Below are positions 35,790 to 44,659 of a stretch of DNA of 64,000 nt, one piece after another (positions within the stretch are counted from its first letter, which is position 1; each line of letters opens with the position of its first letter). Made by a program: the position numbers and the translations under genes. The DNA lies in contig NZ_LHVO01000053.1 in the NCBI RefSeq assembly GCF_001269925.1, positions 1 through 64,000 of the forward strand. The letters run 5' to 3'. This DNA is from Pseudomonas sp. MIACH (lineage in GTDB: Bacteria; Pseudomonadota; Gammaproteobacteria; Pseudomonadales; Pseudomonadaceae). The notes under the pieces are model-generated. The model saw only the letters and a program-made list of their open reading frames with translations. It was not told the origin of the DNA and searched no databases.

Positions 35790-36800
35790 TCATTCGATCA
35801 GTTGAGCGGCCCTAAGGGCAGTCAGGGCCGTCAACCAACGTGGATCCTGCTTATAGTCAGTCGAAGCAAGCGCCTGCCCACGCATCCGCGCGATGCGAGC
35901 CGAAGGCGTGACCTTCATCCGCTGCGCCGCACTCAGCGCCAACTCGGCCGCCTCACGATCGTTGCACACCAGGCCCATGTCGCAACCGGCGGTCAGCGCC
36001 GCTTCAATCCGACTGGCGGCATCACCCACCACATGGGCACCGGCCATCGACAGGTCATCGCTGAAAATCACCCCATCAAACTGCAACTCGCCGCGCAGGA
36101 TGTCCTGCAACCAGCGGCGCGAAAAGCCTGCGGGCTGCGCATCCACCTGAGGGTAGATGACGTGTGCCGGCATGACCGCCGCCAACTGCTTGCTCAAGCG
36201 TGCGAAAGGCACCAAGTCATTGGCGCGAATCTGTTCCAAGCTGCGTTCGTCATTGGGAATGGCGACGTGGGAATCAGCCTCGGCCCAGCCATGCCCCGGA
36301 AAGTGTTTACCGGTTGCGGCCATGCCGGCGCTGTTCATGCCGCGGATAAAGGCACCGGCCAGCACAGCGGCGCGCTCGGGATCGCCTTCGAAGGAACGGG
36401 TGCCGACCACGGCGCTGCGCTGGTAGTCCAGATCCAGTACCGGGGCGAAGCTCAGGTCGAGACCGACCGCCAGCACTTCAGTGGCCATGATCCAGCCGCA
36501 CTGCTCGGCCAGGTACTCGGCGTTGGGGTTGTCCGCCAACGCGCGCATGGCCGGCAGGCGCACAAAGCCTTGACGCAGGCGCTGGACACGACCGCCTTCC
36601 TGGTCGACAGCCAATAGCAGGTCAGGGCGCACGGCGCGAATCGCCGCGCTCAATTCCCGCACCTGGCGCGGATGCTCGATATTGCGCGCGAAAATGATCA
36701 AGCCACCGACTTCAGGCTGGCGCAACAGGTGGCGATCCTCGGCCGTCAGCCAAGTACCGGCAACGTCGACCATCAAAGAACCTTGCAGGGCAGCAGTCAT
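35790..36800 (-). CDS. nagZ: Beta-N-acetylglucosaminidase NagZ
   Basis: 336 residues, glycoside hydrolase family 3. It cleaves GlcNAc from anhydromuropeptides in peptidoglycan recycling and thereby influences AmpC induction. Family motifs: GLIIFARN, the flexible-loop KHFPGHGWAEADSH with catalytic His, and the nucleophile Asp in VIFSDDLSMAG. No signal peptide, as expected for the cytoplasmic enzyme. It lies downstream of psrA on the same strand (136 bases apart). Confidence 0.95.
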   Translation of the reverse strand: MTAALQGSLMVDVAGTWLTAEDRHLLRQPEVGGLIIFARNIEHPRQVRELSAAIRAVRPDLLLAVDQEGGRVQRLRQGFVRLPAMRALADNPNAEYLAEQCGWIMATEVLAVGLDLSFAPVLDLDYQRSAVVGTRSFEGDPERAAVLAGAFIRGMNSAGMAATGKHFPGHGWAEADSHVAIPNDERSLEQIRANDLVPFARLSKQLAAVMPAHVIYPQVDAQPAGFSRRWLQDILRGELQFDGVIFSDDLSMAGAHVVGDAASRIEAALTAGCDMGLVCNDREAAELALSAAQRMKVTPSARIARMRGQALASTDYKQDPRWLTALTALRAAQLIE

Positions 36801-36936
36801 AAACCTTCCTTAAATAACGCACACAACCCGTTGCCCTCACCAGGCACAGTGAGAACAACAGGTTGCGAGTAAATAGCTGAATTCGGCATGGGCGGCTAGC
36901 TTAGCGGATGCAAGCGGCCTCGCCCACCCGCGACGG

Positions 36937-37644
36937 TCAAACCTTGGCGGGGGCCGGCACGGATTTGCTGCGTGGACGCAATTGAGCGGCAGCCATCGCC
37001 GAGTCGGTCACGCCGGTTTCAGCGCGCATGCCGGCAGCAAGGAACGGCACCATCAGGCGCATCACCTGCTCGATGGAGGTGTTGACGCCGAAATCGGTCT
37101 CGGCAATCGCACGCAACGCCTTGATCCCGGACATGCTGAATGCGGCAGCACCGAGCATGAAGTGCACGCGCCAGAACAGTTCGATAGGCGGAATACGCGG
37201 GGCAGCTTCGTTGACCAACAACATGTAGCGTCGGAATACCTTGCCGTACATATCTTCCAGGTAACGGCGCAGGTGGCCCTGGCTCTGGCTGAATGCCAGG
37301 CCCAACAAGCGCATGAAGATCGACAAGTCATTGCCGCTGCGCGGCTGAACCACCAGCGCTTGCTCCACGAGGATTTCCAGCAACTCTTCCAGGGTCGGCT
37401 TATGGTCGGCCTTGGCCTGGCGACGCTCCAGTTCACGGTCGAGGCTGGCACAGAAGGGTCCCAGGAAGCGCGAGAACACGGCCTGGATCAGGGCTTTTTT
37501 CGAGCCAAAATGGTAGTTCACCGCAGCGAGGTTAACCCCCGCCTTGCTGGTGATAAGGCGCAATGAAGTTTCAGCAAATCCTTTTTCCGCGAACAACTGC
37601 TCGGCAGCATCGAGAATGCGTTCAACGGTTTCCGACTGGGCCAT
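36937..37644 (-). CDS. psrA: TetR-family fatty-acid-responsive regulator PsrA
   Basis: 235 residues from ATG 37644. The N-terminal TetR helix-turn-helix covers ~5-50 (EKGFAETSLRLITSKAGVNLAAVNYHFGSK), and a C-terminal ligand domain follows. PsrA in pseudomonads represses itself and fatty-acid genes, activates rpoS, and is released by long-chain fatty acids. Two matching operator palindromes lie immediately upstream, supporting the assignment and autorepression. Confidence 0.93.
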   Translation of the reverse strand: MAQSETVERILDAAEQLFAEKGFAETSLRLITSKAGVNLAAVNYHFGSKKALIQAVFSRFLGPFCASLDRELERRQAKADHKPTLEELLEILVEQALVVQPRSGNDLSIFMRLLGLAFSQSQGHLRRYLEDMYGKVFRRYMLLVNEAAPRIPPIELFWRVHFMLGAAAFSMSGIKALRAIAETDFGVNTSIEQVMRLMVPFLAAGMRAETGVTDSAMAAAQLRPRSKSVPAPAKV

Positions 37645-37659
37645 GACTACTCCGCCTGA

Positions 37660-37686
37660 CAAACACTTGTTTGAAACATACGTTTC
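37660..37686. promoter_or_regulatory. Two abutting PsrA operator palindromes
   Basis: CAAAC-ACTT-GTTTG (37660-37673) and GAAAC-ATAC-GTTTC (37673-37686) share one base. Both fit the PsrA pattern (C/G)AAAC-N(2-4)-GTTT(C/G), with 4-base spacers. They lie 16 bases upstream of the psrA start. Confidence 0.88.
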
Positions 37687-37864
37687 AGGTTGTGTCTTGT
37701 CAAGCCTGCGGGGCCGTTTTCCGGCTGGGCAGTCAGCTCTTTCACTGGCTATTTAATCACATCCACCCAGGCCTGTAGGCAGCGCTATCTCTACCTTGTA
37801 GGACGGATCACGAGTGACCGTCCAGCGGAGTCGCATAAAAGGATGATTGCCAAGCGCAGTTCAC

Positions 37865-37899
37865 TGTATATAATCCCAGTCACTGTATAAAAAGACAGA
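37865..37899. promoter_or_regulatory. Two LexA (SOS) boxes upstream of lexA
   Basis: CTGTATATAATCCCAG (37865-37880) and CTGTATAAAAAGACAG (37884-37899), both CTG-N10-CAG with a good left half. The second ends 9 bases before the lexA start, so bound LexA would block its own promoter. Confidence 0.92.
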
Positions 37900-37908
37900 G
37901 CGATCAAC

Positions 37909-38517
37909 ATGCTAAAACTGACGCCACGCCAAGCTGAGATTCTGGCTTTTATCAAGCGCTGCCTCGATGACAACGGCTACCCGCCGACGCGAGCGGAAAT
38001 TGCGCTGGAACTGGGTTTCAAGTCGCCCAACGCTGCCGAAGAACACCTGAAGGCCCTCGCTCGCAAAGGCGCGATCGAGATGACCCCCGGTGCTTCGCGG
38101 GGCATCCGCATCCCTGGCTTCGAAGCCAAGGCCGACGAATCGACATTGCCGATCATCGGTCGCGTCGCCGCCGGTGCGCCGATCCTGGCGCAGCAGCACG
38201 TCGAGGAGTCCTGCAACATCAACCCAACCTTCTTCCACCCTCGCGCCGACTACCTGTTGCGGGTACATGGCATGAGCATGAAGGACGTGGGTATTTTCGA
38301 TGGCGACCTGCTGGCCGTCCATACCACCCGCGAAGCCCGTAATGGCCAGATCGTCGTCGCCCGTATCGGCGATGAAGTCACCGTCAAACGCTTCAAGCGC
38401 GAAGGCAGCAAGGTCTGGCTCCTGGCCGAGAACCCTGAGTTCGCCCCGATTGAAGTGAACCTGAAAGATCAGGACCTGGTGATCGAAGGCCTGAGCGTCG
38501 GCGTCATTCGCCGCTAA
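37909..38517 (+). CDS. lexA: SOS repressor LexA
   Basis: 202 residues. Winged HTH 1-~70 (PPTRAEIALELGFKSPNAAEEHLKAL), self-cleavage site Ala88-Gly89 in RVAAGAP, and the catalytic Ser123 (HGMSMKD) / Lys160 (VTVKRF) dyad. RecA filaments trigger autoproteolysis and derepression of SOS genes. Start ATG 37909 gives MLKLTPRQAEI. Followed after 10 bases by sulA. Confidence 0.97.
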   Translation: MLKLTPRQAEILAFIKRCLDDNGYPPTRAEIALELGFKSPNAAEEHLKALARKGAIEMTPGASRGIRIPGFEAKADESTLPIIGRVAAGAPILAQQHVEESCNINPTFFHPRADYLLRVHGMSMKDVGIFDGDLLAVHTTREARNGQIVVARIGDEVTVKRFKREGSKVWLLAENPEFAPIEVNLKDQDLVIEGLSVGVIRR

Positions 38518-38527
38518 AGGAGGCATC

Positions 38528-39001
38528 ATGCAGCTCGTCCACACCCCACAACACACACAACTGTCGCTGTTCGAGGCCTTTATGGCCCAACCTCTTGCGC
38601 CCATCCTCAAGGAAACGGTCGAGGCGCCCTGGAGCGCCGAACCTGAGGCGTTCAGTGAGCTGTCGTTGCGCGGTGCGGCCGGGAGCTGCCTGAGCCTGCT
38701 GGCGCCGATCCTTCGCGAACTGAGCGAAGAGCAGGATGCACGCTGGTTGACGCTGATCGCCCCGCCCGCCAGCCTGACCCAGGCCTGGCTGCGGGACGCC
38801 GGCCTTAACCGCGAACGCATCCTGTTGCTGCAACCTCGTGGTGCGCAAAGCGCCCAGCAACTGACCTGTGAAGCCTTGCGCCTGGGCCGTAGCCACACCG
38901 TGGTGAGCTGGCTCAACCCGCTGAATGCAACGGCCAAGCAGCAGTTGATCAGCGCAGCGCGTACCGGCGATGCGCAGAGCTTGAATATTCGATTGGGGTA
39001 A
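38528..39001 (+). CDS. sulA: SOS cell-division inhibitor SulA
   Basis: 157 residues, preceded by an AAAGGAGG ribosome site and 10 bases after lexA. It blocks FtsZ assembly during SOS. SulA/RecA-like blocks: WLTLIAPPASLTQAWLRDAGL and RILLLQPRG, then TVVSWLNPLNATAKQQL. Co-transcription with lexA puts it under the same double SOS box; in enteric bacteria sulA has its own promoter, whereas this arrangement is the Pseudomonas one. Confidence 0.92.
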   Translation: MQLVHTPQHTQLSLFEAFMAQPLAPILKETVEAPWSAEPEAFSELSLRGAAGSCLSLLAPILRELSEEQDARWLTLIAPPASLTQAWLRDAGLNRERILLLQPRGAQSAQQLTCEALRLGRSHTVVSWLNPLNATAKQQLISAARTGDAQSLNIRLG

Positions 39002-39058
39002 TTCGGTGTGCGGCAGGCTGTCCCTGTGGAGGGGGCCTGTTGTGGCGATGCTCTCACT

Positions 39059-39191
39059 GTGGCGAGCGGGCTTGCCCCGCGTTGGGCTGCGGAGCGGCCC
39101 CAAAACCAGACACCGTGGAATACCTGATATACCGAGTTAATCTATCTAGGGCCGCTTCGCAGCCCAACGCGGGGCAAGCCCGCTCGCCACA
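39059..39191. repeat. Long REP pair (TGTGGCGAGCGGGCTTGCCCCGC type)
   Basis: Two inverted arms of about 43 bases begin TGTGGCGAGCGGGCTTGCCC and end in its reverse complement (GGGCAAGCCCGCTCGCCACA), with a ~45-base spacer. Confidence 0.9.
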
Positions 39192-39242
39192 ACAAGCCCG
39201 CTCACCACACAAGCCTGCTAACCACACAAGCCTGCTAACCAC
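39192..39242. repeat. Three tandem 17-bp repeats derived from the REP tail
   Basis: ACAAGCCCGCTCACCAC, then ACAAGCCTGCTAACCAC twice. Each resembles the last 17 bases of the adjacent REP arm (GCAAGCCCGCTCGCCAC), so they look like slippage copies. Confidence 0.85.
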
Positions 39243-39264
39243 AACAAACCTGACCCTATAGGGC

Positions 39265-39498
39265 TCAGTGAAGAACGCGCGGCCCGTCTTCTTTCTCCGG
39301 CTCACCTTCGGCCAGACGACCTGCCATCTGCACACCAACGCTCAACATGGCTTTTGCCACTTCCACGTGCTGGCCCTGCAGGAACGCCTTGGCGTCCTCG
39401 GAAAAGTCCAGAATAACCAGAGAACCTTCGTCCTCAGCCCGGCGCAGCTCAATTCGGCCGTCAGGCAACTCAACAATTTCCAGAAAGGACGTCGGCAT
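39265..39498 (-). CDS. Conserved small protein of unknown function
   Basis: 77 residues from ATG 39498 (an upstream frame extension lacks support). A beta-rich N-terminus (FLEIVELPDGRIELRRAEDE) and an acidic amphipathic middle precede the C-terminal helix KAMLSVGVQMAGRLAEGE. It is conserved in this lexA-topA neighbourhood of pseudomonads. Not membrane-bound; no function proposed. Confidence 0.72.
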   Translation of the reverse strand: MPTSFLEIVELPDGRIELRRAEDEGSLVILDFSEDAKAFLQGQHVEVAKAMLSVGVQMAGRLAEGEPEKEDGPRVLH

Positions 39499-39616
39499 AA
39501 AAGTCTGTTCTCCACGAAAGGCCGGGATTATATCAGTCATCCGCCCGGCCTCGTTGAGGATCTGAACAGGTTTCTTTACCGCTTGATGAACGGTGCCATA
39601 TGAATCCGACCAGCGT

Positions 39617-40138
39617 TCAGCACTCGTTCAAACCTTCACGAAAGCGCAAAGCCATCTTTTTCAGGTCCTGGCGCCAGCCTTCCAACTCTTCGCGACTCAA
39701 TGGCTTGGGCTCTTCCTCTTCCAACGCAATCGCCACGATCAAGGGCTGGGTCACGTCGCCCTTGGGCACATGGGGAACACGGGGCGGCTGAAACATATCC
39801 GCGTGGGCCTTCAACAGACGCGCGACCCAGCTGTCAGGGCTCTGGGCCATTTCCACCAATTCGGCCAGCTCAGGGATCGCCATGCTTTCCAGCACTTCAC
39901 GATTCATGATCATTTCCGCACGTGGCGAACCGGCCTGGGGCAAGCGGTAGAACCCGGCGATCTCATGACACAAGCCCAGTAACGCACCATACAGGTGGAA
40001 CAACGCGGCTTCACGCCCGGCCTGAACCAGCGCAATCGCGTTCATCTCTTTCCCTTCCTCGGCGCGACCAAGGGCTTCCAGGGACAAACCCGCGAAGTAA
40101 ATTTTCTGGTTGGTACGGGTATAGAGTTCGTTGGCCAT
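39617..40138 (-). CDS. DUF6586-like conserved protein
   Basis: 173 residues from ATG 40138. Predicted all-helical: TNQKIYFAGLSLEAL, then AALFHLYGALLGLCHEIAGFY, and a C-terminal EELEGWRQDLKKMALRFREG typical of this Pseudomonas family. Soluble, function unknown. It follows topA after a REP pair, all on the minus strand. Confidence 0.72.
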   Translation of the reverse strand: MANELYTRTNQKIYFAGLSLEALGRAEEGKEMNAIALVQAGREAALFHLYGALLGLCHEIAGFYRLPQAGSPRAEMIMNREVLESMAIPELAELVEMAQSPDSWVARLLKAHADMFQPPRVPHVPKGDVTQPLIVAIALEEEEPKPLSREELEGWRQDLKKMALRFREGLNEC

Positions 40139-40271
40139 AACGGCAATCTCCACAACGAATAAGCGTGATGCTGGCTGAACAGTGTCACGGATCAGCCGAG
40201 CCTACTGCAAGTGCAATAAACCGCTGCTTACGCGGGTCAAAACTCGACTTTCAGATCCAGACAGATCCAAA

Positions 40272-40359
40272 TGTGGGAGGGGGCTTGCCCCGATAGCGGA
40301 GCATCAGTCATACACATGTCGACTGATATACCGCTATCGGGGGCAAGCCCCCTCCCACA
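40272..40359. repeat. REP pair (GTGGGAGGGGGCTTGCCCC type)
   Basis: TGTGGGAGGGGGCTTGCCCC and its inverted mate enclose a spacer whose inner parts also pair (GATAGCGG/CCGCTATC, ATCAGTC/GACTGAT). Confidence 0.9.
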
Positions 40360-40384
40360 CTGGACCTTCAGCGCATCCGACGGA

Positions 40385-43006
40385 TCAAGCGCCCTGGCGC
40401 TTGTCCTCGACCTTCCACTTGCCACCGTCGTAGAACGCTTTCCAGCCGGTAGGCTTGCCGTCCACTTCGGTCTGCACGTACTGCTCCTTGGTCTTGCGGC
40501 TATAGCGGATCACGGCTGGGCGACCATCCGGGTCCTTCTTAGGCGCTTCACACAGGAAGTGGTACTTCGGATCGATCTCGTCCTTGTGCGGCACGATCTC
40601 CAGCACCAACGGCGCTCGGGTCTCGCGGTTTTTCGGGAACTGGCTGGCCGCCAGGAACAGACCCGAAGCGCCGTCACGCAGGATGTAGGTGTCGTTGACC
40701 TTCTCGCACTTGAGTTCCGGCATCTTCACCGGGTCCATCTTCGGCGGCGCCGCATCACCGCTTTTCAGCAGCTTGCGCGTGTTCTTACAGGTCGGGTTGG
40801 TGCAACCGAAGAACTTGCCGAAGCGGCCGGTCTTGAGCTGCATCTCGCTGCCGCACTTGTCGCATTCCAGGCTCGGACCTTCGTAGCCTTTGATGCGGTA
40901 GGTACCTTCTTCAATTTCGTAGCCGTTGCAATCCGGGTTGTTACCACAGATGTGCAGCTTGTGCTTCTCGTCCAGCAGGTAGGCATCCATCGCCGTGCTG
41001 CAGATCGGGCAGCGGTGCTTGCCACGCAGTACCAGCGACTCGGACTCACCCTCGTCGTCAGCGGCGATTTCATCGCCCGGCACCAGGTTGACTGTCGCCT
41101 TGCAGCGCTCTTTCGGTGGCAGGCTGTAGCCCGAGCAACCCAGGAACACGCCAGTGGACGCAGTACGAATCTGCATCGGACGGCCACAGGTCAGGCACGG
41201 AATGTCGGTCATCACCGGCTGGTTGGCACGCATGCCGCTCTCTGGGCTTTCGGCCACTTCGAGTTTTTTCTTAAAGTCGCCGTAGAACTCGTCGAGCACG
41301 TTTTTCCAGTCGCGCTCGCCCTGGGCCACGTCATCGAGGTTCTCTTCCATACCGGCGGTAAAGCCGTAGTCCATCAGGTTGGAGAAGCTCTCGGACAAGC
41401 GCTCGGTGACGATATCGCCCATCTTTTCCGAATAGAAACGACGGTTGTGCAGCGCGACGTAGCCACGGTCCTGGATGGTCGAGATGATGGCCGCGTAGGT
41501 CGAAGGACGACCGATACCGCGCTTCTCCATCTCTTTCACCAGGCTGGCTTCCGAATAACGCGCCGGCGGCTTGGTGAAGTGCTGGGACGGGTCGAGCTTG
41601 ATCAGCTTCAACGTGTCGCCCTGGGCCATGTCCGGCAACACATCGTCGTCGCCTGGCTTGGCGATCTGCGGCATCACACGGGTGTAGCCGTCGAACTTGA
41701 GGATACGGCCCTTGGCGCGCAGCTCGAAGTCGCCAGCGCCTACGCTGACGGTGGTGGACAGGTATTGCGCCGGCAGCATCTGGCAAGCCAGGAACTGGCG
41801 CCAGATCAGCTCGTAGAGGCGCTCAGCGTCGCGTTCCATGCCGCTCAGCTTGCTTGGCTCGGTGTTGGCATCGGAAGGACGAATCGCTTCGTGAGCCTCT
41901 TGGGCGCCTTCTTTGCTGCTGTAGACGTTCGGCTTCTCCGGCAGGTACTTCTTGCCGAACTCGCTTTCAATATAAGTGCGCGCCATCGCCACCGCGTCTT
42001 GCGACAGGTTGGTGGAGTCGGTACGCATATAGGTGATGTAGCCGGCTTCGTACAGACGTTGGGCCATCATCATGGTTTTCTTCACGCCGAAGCCCAGGCG
42101 GTTGCTCGCGGCCTGTTGCAGGGTGGACGTGATGAACGGTGCCGACGGCTTGCTGCTGGTCGGTTTGTCTTCACGCTTGACGATGCTGTAGCTGGAGGCC
42201 TTGAGCTTCTCCAGCGCGGCCATAGCCTGGGCTTCGTTCAGCGGCTTGAAAGCCTCGCCTTTCTCGCGGGCCACTTCAAAGCGCACATTGGCGCCCTTGG
42301 CAGTGCCCAGGTCGGCGTGGACTTCCCAGTATTCTTCGGGGTTGAACGCACGGATCTCACGCTCACGCTCCACCACCAGCTTGACCGCTACCGATTGCAC
42401 ACGACCAGCGGACAGGCCGCGGGCGATCTTGGCCCACAGCAGCGGCGAGACCATGTAACCCACGACGCGGTCGAGGAAACGACGGGCCTGCTGGGCGTTG
42501 ACGCGGTCGATGTCCAGCTCGCCCGGCTTGGAGAAGGCTTCCTGGATGGCTTTCTTGGTGATTTCGTTGAACACCACACGCTTGTAGCGGCTGTCATCAC
42601 CGCCGATGGCTTCCCGCAGGTGCCAGGCAATGGCTTCCCCTTCGCGGTCCAAGTCCGTTGCGAGATAGATGGTGTCGGCATCTTTGGCGAGCCGGCGCAG
42701 CTCTTCGATGACCTTTTCCTTGCCCGGAAGGATTTCGTACTTGGCCTTCCAGCCATGGTCCGGGTCCACACCCATGCGCGAGACCAGCTGCTTGCGCGCT
42801 TTCTCTTTAGGCGTGAGCACCGGGCCTTCGCCCGCAGCCGCCTTGCCGCGCTTGGCGGCAGGCTCCTTGCTGGCGCTAGCCGAACCGCTGGTGGGCAGGT
42901 CTCGGATATGGCCGATACTCGACTTCACCACGTACTCGTTGCCCAAGTACTTGTTGATGGTCTTGGCCTTAGCCGGGGATTCCACAATGACCAGCGATTT
43001 GCCCAT
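40385..43006 (-). CDS. topA: DNA topoisomerase I
   Basis: 873 residues from ATG 43006 (MGKSLVIVESPAKAKTI). It relaxes negative supercoils. The Toprim domain has the catalytic Glu in VESPAKAK and DLDREGE; the active-site tyrosine is Tyr326 in GYITYMRTDSTNLS. The C-terminus holds three four-Cys zinc ribbons: CLTCGRP..C..C, CPICSTA..C..C and CDKCGSE..C..C, then a basic tail. Larger than E. coli TopA by a few residues. Probably monocistronic. Confidence 0.97.
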   Translation of the reverse strand: MGKSLVIVESPAKAKTINKYLGNEYVVKSSIGHIRDLPTSGSASASKEPAAKRGKAAAGEGPVLTPKEKARKQLVSRMGVDPDHGWKAKYEILPGKEKVIEELRRLAKDADTIYLATDLDREGEAIAWHLREAIGGDDSRYKRVVFNEITKKAIQEAFSKPGELDIDRVNAQQARRFLDRVVGYMVSPLLWAKIARGLSAGRVQSVAVKLVVEREREIRAFNPEEYWEVHADLGTAKGANVRFEVAREKGEAFKPLNEAQAMAALEKLKASSYSIVKREDKPTSSKPSAPFITSTLQQAASNRLGFGVKKTMMMAQRLYEAGYITYMRTDSTNLSQDAVAMARTYIESEFGKKYLPEKPNVYSSKEGAQEAHEAIRPSDANTEPSKLSGMERDAERLYELIWRQFLACQMLPAQYLSTTVSVGAGDFELRAKGRILKFDGYTRVMPQIAKPGDDDVLPDMAQGDTLKLIKLDPSQHFTKPPARYSEASLVKEMEKRGIGRPSTYAAIISTIQDRGYVALHNRRFYSEKMGDIVTERLSESFSNLMDYGFTAGMEENLDDVAQGERDWKNVLDEFYGDFKKKLEVAESPESGMRANQPVMTDIPCLTCGRPMQIRTASTGVFLGCSGYSLPPKERCKATVNLVPGDEIAADDEGESESLVLRGKHRCPICSTAMDAYLLDEKHKLHICGNNPDCNGYEIEEGTYRIKGYEGPSLECDKCGSEMQLKTGRFGKFFGCTNPTCKNTRKLLKSGDAAPPKMDPVKMPELKCEKVNDTYILRDGASGLFLAASQFPKNRETRAPLVLEIVPHKDEIDPKYHFLCEAPKKDPDGRPAVIRYSRKTKEQYVQTEVDGKPTGWKAFYDGGKWKVEDKRQGA

Positions 43007-43120
43007 GGATCGGAAAATTCCTGAATTCGAGAAGTGAAAGGCAGTTGGCGCCTGACGCGGCAACGCTATATATAGTGGCAACAAGGTGAGGTCAAGCGCA
43101 GCATTCTGCGCGGCCTGCCG

Positions 43121-43357
43121 TTATTGCCCTGAAAAAAGACTGGGTTCGGCCTGGACCAAAGCAAAGCGCGGGACCTGCTCGCCGTCAACTTCGACGGTCT
43201 CCAGGAACATGCTCAAGGGGCGCACCCAAAAGCCGTAATCGCCATACAGTGCTTGGTAGAACACCACTTCTTCTTCGGTCTCGGAATGCCGTGCCACGCT
43301 GAAAACGCGGTACTGCGGACCTTTATAATGTTGGTAGAGCCCTGGTTCGACTTTCAT
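43121..43357 (-). CDS. DUF1653 family small protein
   Basis: 78 residues, single DUF1653 domain: GLYQHYKGPQYRVFSVARHSET, EVVFYQALYGDYGFWVRPLSMF and the acidic VDGEQVPRF end are diagnostic. Small beta protein, function unknown. It lies between topA and fadA on the same strand, just after the fadA terminator, so it has its own promoter in the AT-rich 43358-43410 stretch. Confidence 0.88.
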   Translation of the reverse strand: MKVEPGLYQHYKGPQYRVFSVARHSETEEEVVFYQALYGDYGFWVRPLSMFLETVEVDGEQVPRFALVQAEPSLFSGQ

Positions 43358-43410
43358 GCTCTGGCCCCCTTATAAAATTTGTTGAAAAAAAATATTAAAA
43401 ATTCCAAAAA

Positions 43411-43436
43411 ACAAAAACCGGGGCACTGGGCCCCGG
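43411..43436 (-). terminator. Terminator of the fadBA operon
   Basis: On the minus strand CCGGGGCC-CAGT-GCCCCGG followed by TTTTTGTTTTTT, 19 bases after the fadA stop. Confidence 0.92.
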
Positions 43437-43454
43437 CTTCCGTCAACTCAACGC

Positions 43455-44630
43455 TTAGACGCGTTCGAAGACGGTGGAAATGCCTTGGCCGAGACCAATG
43501 CACATGGTTGCAACCCCAAGGTTACCGCCATTTTGCTTCATCACGTTAAGCAAAGTGCCGGAAATACGCGCACCGGAGCAACCGAATGGGTGGCCCAGGG
43601 CAATCGCACCGCCGTGCAGGTTAACCTTCTCGTTCATCTTGTCGAGTACTTTCAAATCTTTCAGCACCGGCAGGGCCTGTGCAGCGAAAGCTTCGTTGAG
43701 CTCGAAGAAGTCGATATCGGAGATGGTCAGGCCCGCGCGCTTCAAGGCTTTTTGTGTCGCCGGTACTGGACCATAGCCCATGATTGCCGGGTCCACACCC
43801 GCCACCGCCATCGAACGAATCACCGCCAGCGGCTGGATACCCAGGTCCTGGGCACGCTGCGCCGACATCACGATCATGCACGAGGCGCCGTCGGTGATTT
43901 GCGACGAAGTACCGGCTGTCACGGTGCCGCCCTTCGGATTGAAGGCAGGCTTGAGGGCCGCCAGGCTTTCCAGGGTGGTATCCGGACGAATGGTTTCGTC
44001 GTAGTCGAACAGTTTCAGGAAACCGTTCTCGTCGTAGCCGTTCATCGGGATGATTTCATCCTTGAACTTGCCTTCCACGGTCGCCTTGTGGGCGAGCTGG
44101 TGGGACCGCACGCCGAATGCATCCTGGGCTTCACGGGTAATGCCGTGCATCTTGCCGAGCATTTCCGCGGTCAGGCCCATCATGCCCGAGGCTTTTGCCG
44201 CGTACAGCGACATGTGCGGGTTAGGATCGACGCCGTGCATCATGCTGACGTGGCCCATGTGCTCCACGCCACCGACCACGAACACATCACCGTTGCCGGT
44301 CATGATCGCCTGGGCGGCGGTGTGCAGCGCACTCATGGACGAGCCACACAGGCGGCTGACGGTCTGGCCGGCTGCCGTGTGCGGGATCTGCGTCATCAAC
44401 GACGCCATGCGCGCGATGTTCCAGCCCTGCTCCAGGGTCTGGTTGACGCAGCCCCAGATCACGTCTTCGACTTCGTTCGGGTCGACCTTGACGTTGCGTT
44501 CCAGCAGCTTGCTGATCAGGTGCGCCGACATGTCTTCAGCGCGGGTGTTGCGGTGCATGCCGCCCTTGGAGCGGCCCATCGGAGTACGACCGAAGTCGAC
44601 AATCACGACGTCTCTTGGATTCAAGCTCAT
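43455..44630 (-). CDS. fadA: 3-ketoacyl-CoA thiolase, beta subunit of the fatty acid oxidation complex
   Basis: 391 residues. Last step of beta-oxidation: thiolytic cleavage of 3-ketoacyl-CoA. Catalytic cysteine in RLCGSSMSALHTAAQ, His in LGHPFGCSGA, and second Cys in ATMCIGLGQG. Forms an alpha2-beta2 complex with FadB, encoded 29 bases upstream in the same operon. Pseudomonas literature also uses foaB. Confidence 0.96.
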   Translation of the reverse strand: MSLNPRDVVIVDFGRTPMGRSKGGMHRNTRAEDMSAHLISKLLERNVKVDPNEVEDVIWGCVNQTLEQGWNIARMASLMTQIPHTAAGQTVSRLCGSSMSALHTAAQAIMTGNGDVFVVGGVEHMGHVSMMHGVDPNPHMSLYAAKASGMMGLTAEMLGKMHGITREAQDAFGVRSHQLAHKATVEGKFKDEIIPMNGYDENGFLKLFDYDETIRPDTTLESLAALKPAFNPKGGTVTAGTSSQITDGASCMIVMSAQRAQDLGIQPLAVIRSMAVAGVDPAIMGYGPVPATQKALKRAGLTISDIDFFELNEAFAAQALPVLKDLKVLDKMNEKVNLHGGAIALGHPFGCSGARISGTLLNVMKQNGGNLGVATMCIGLGQGISTVFERV

Positions 44631-44659
44631 AAATATTCTCGCTCTAGTCGTCTGGGCAC

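Noticed and set aside
39192..39242. CRISPR-like tandem repeats
   Set aside because: The 17-base units are directly adjacent without spacers and derive from a REP.
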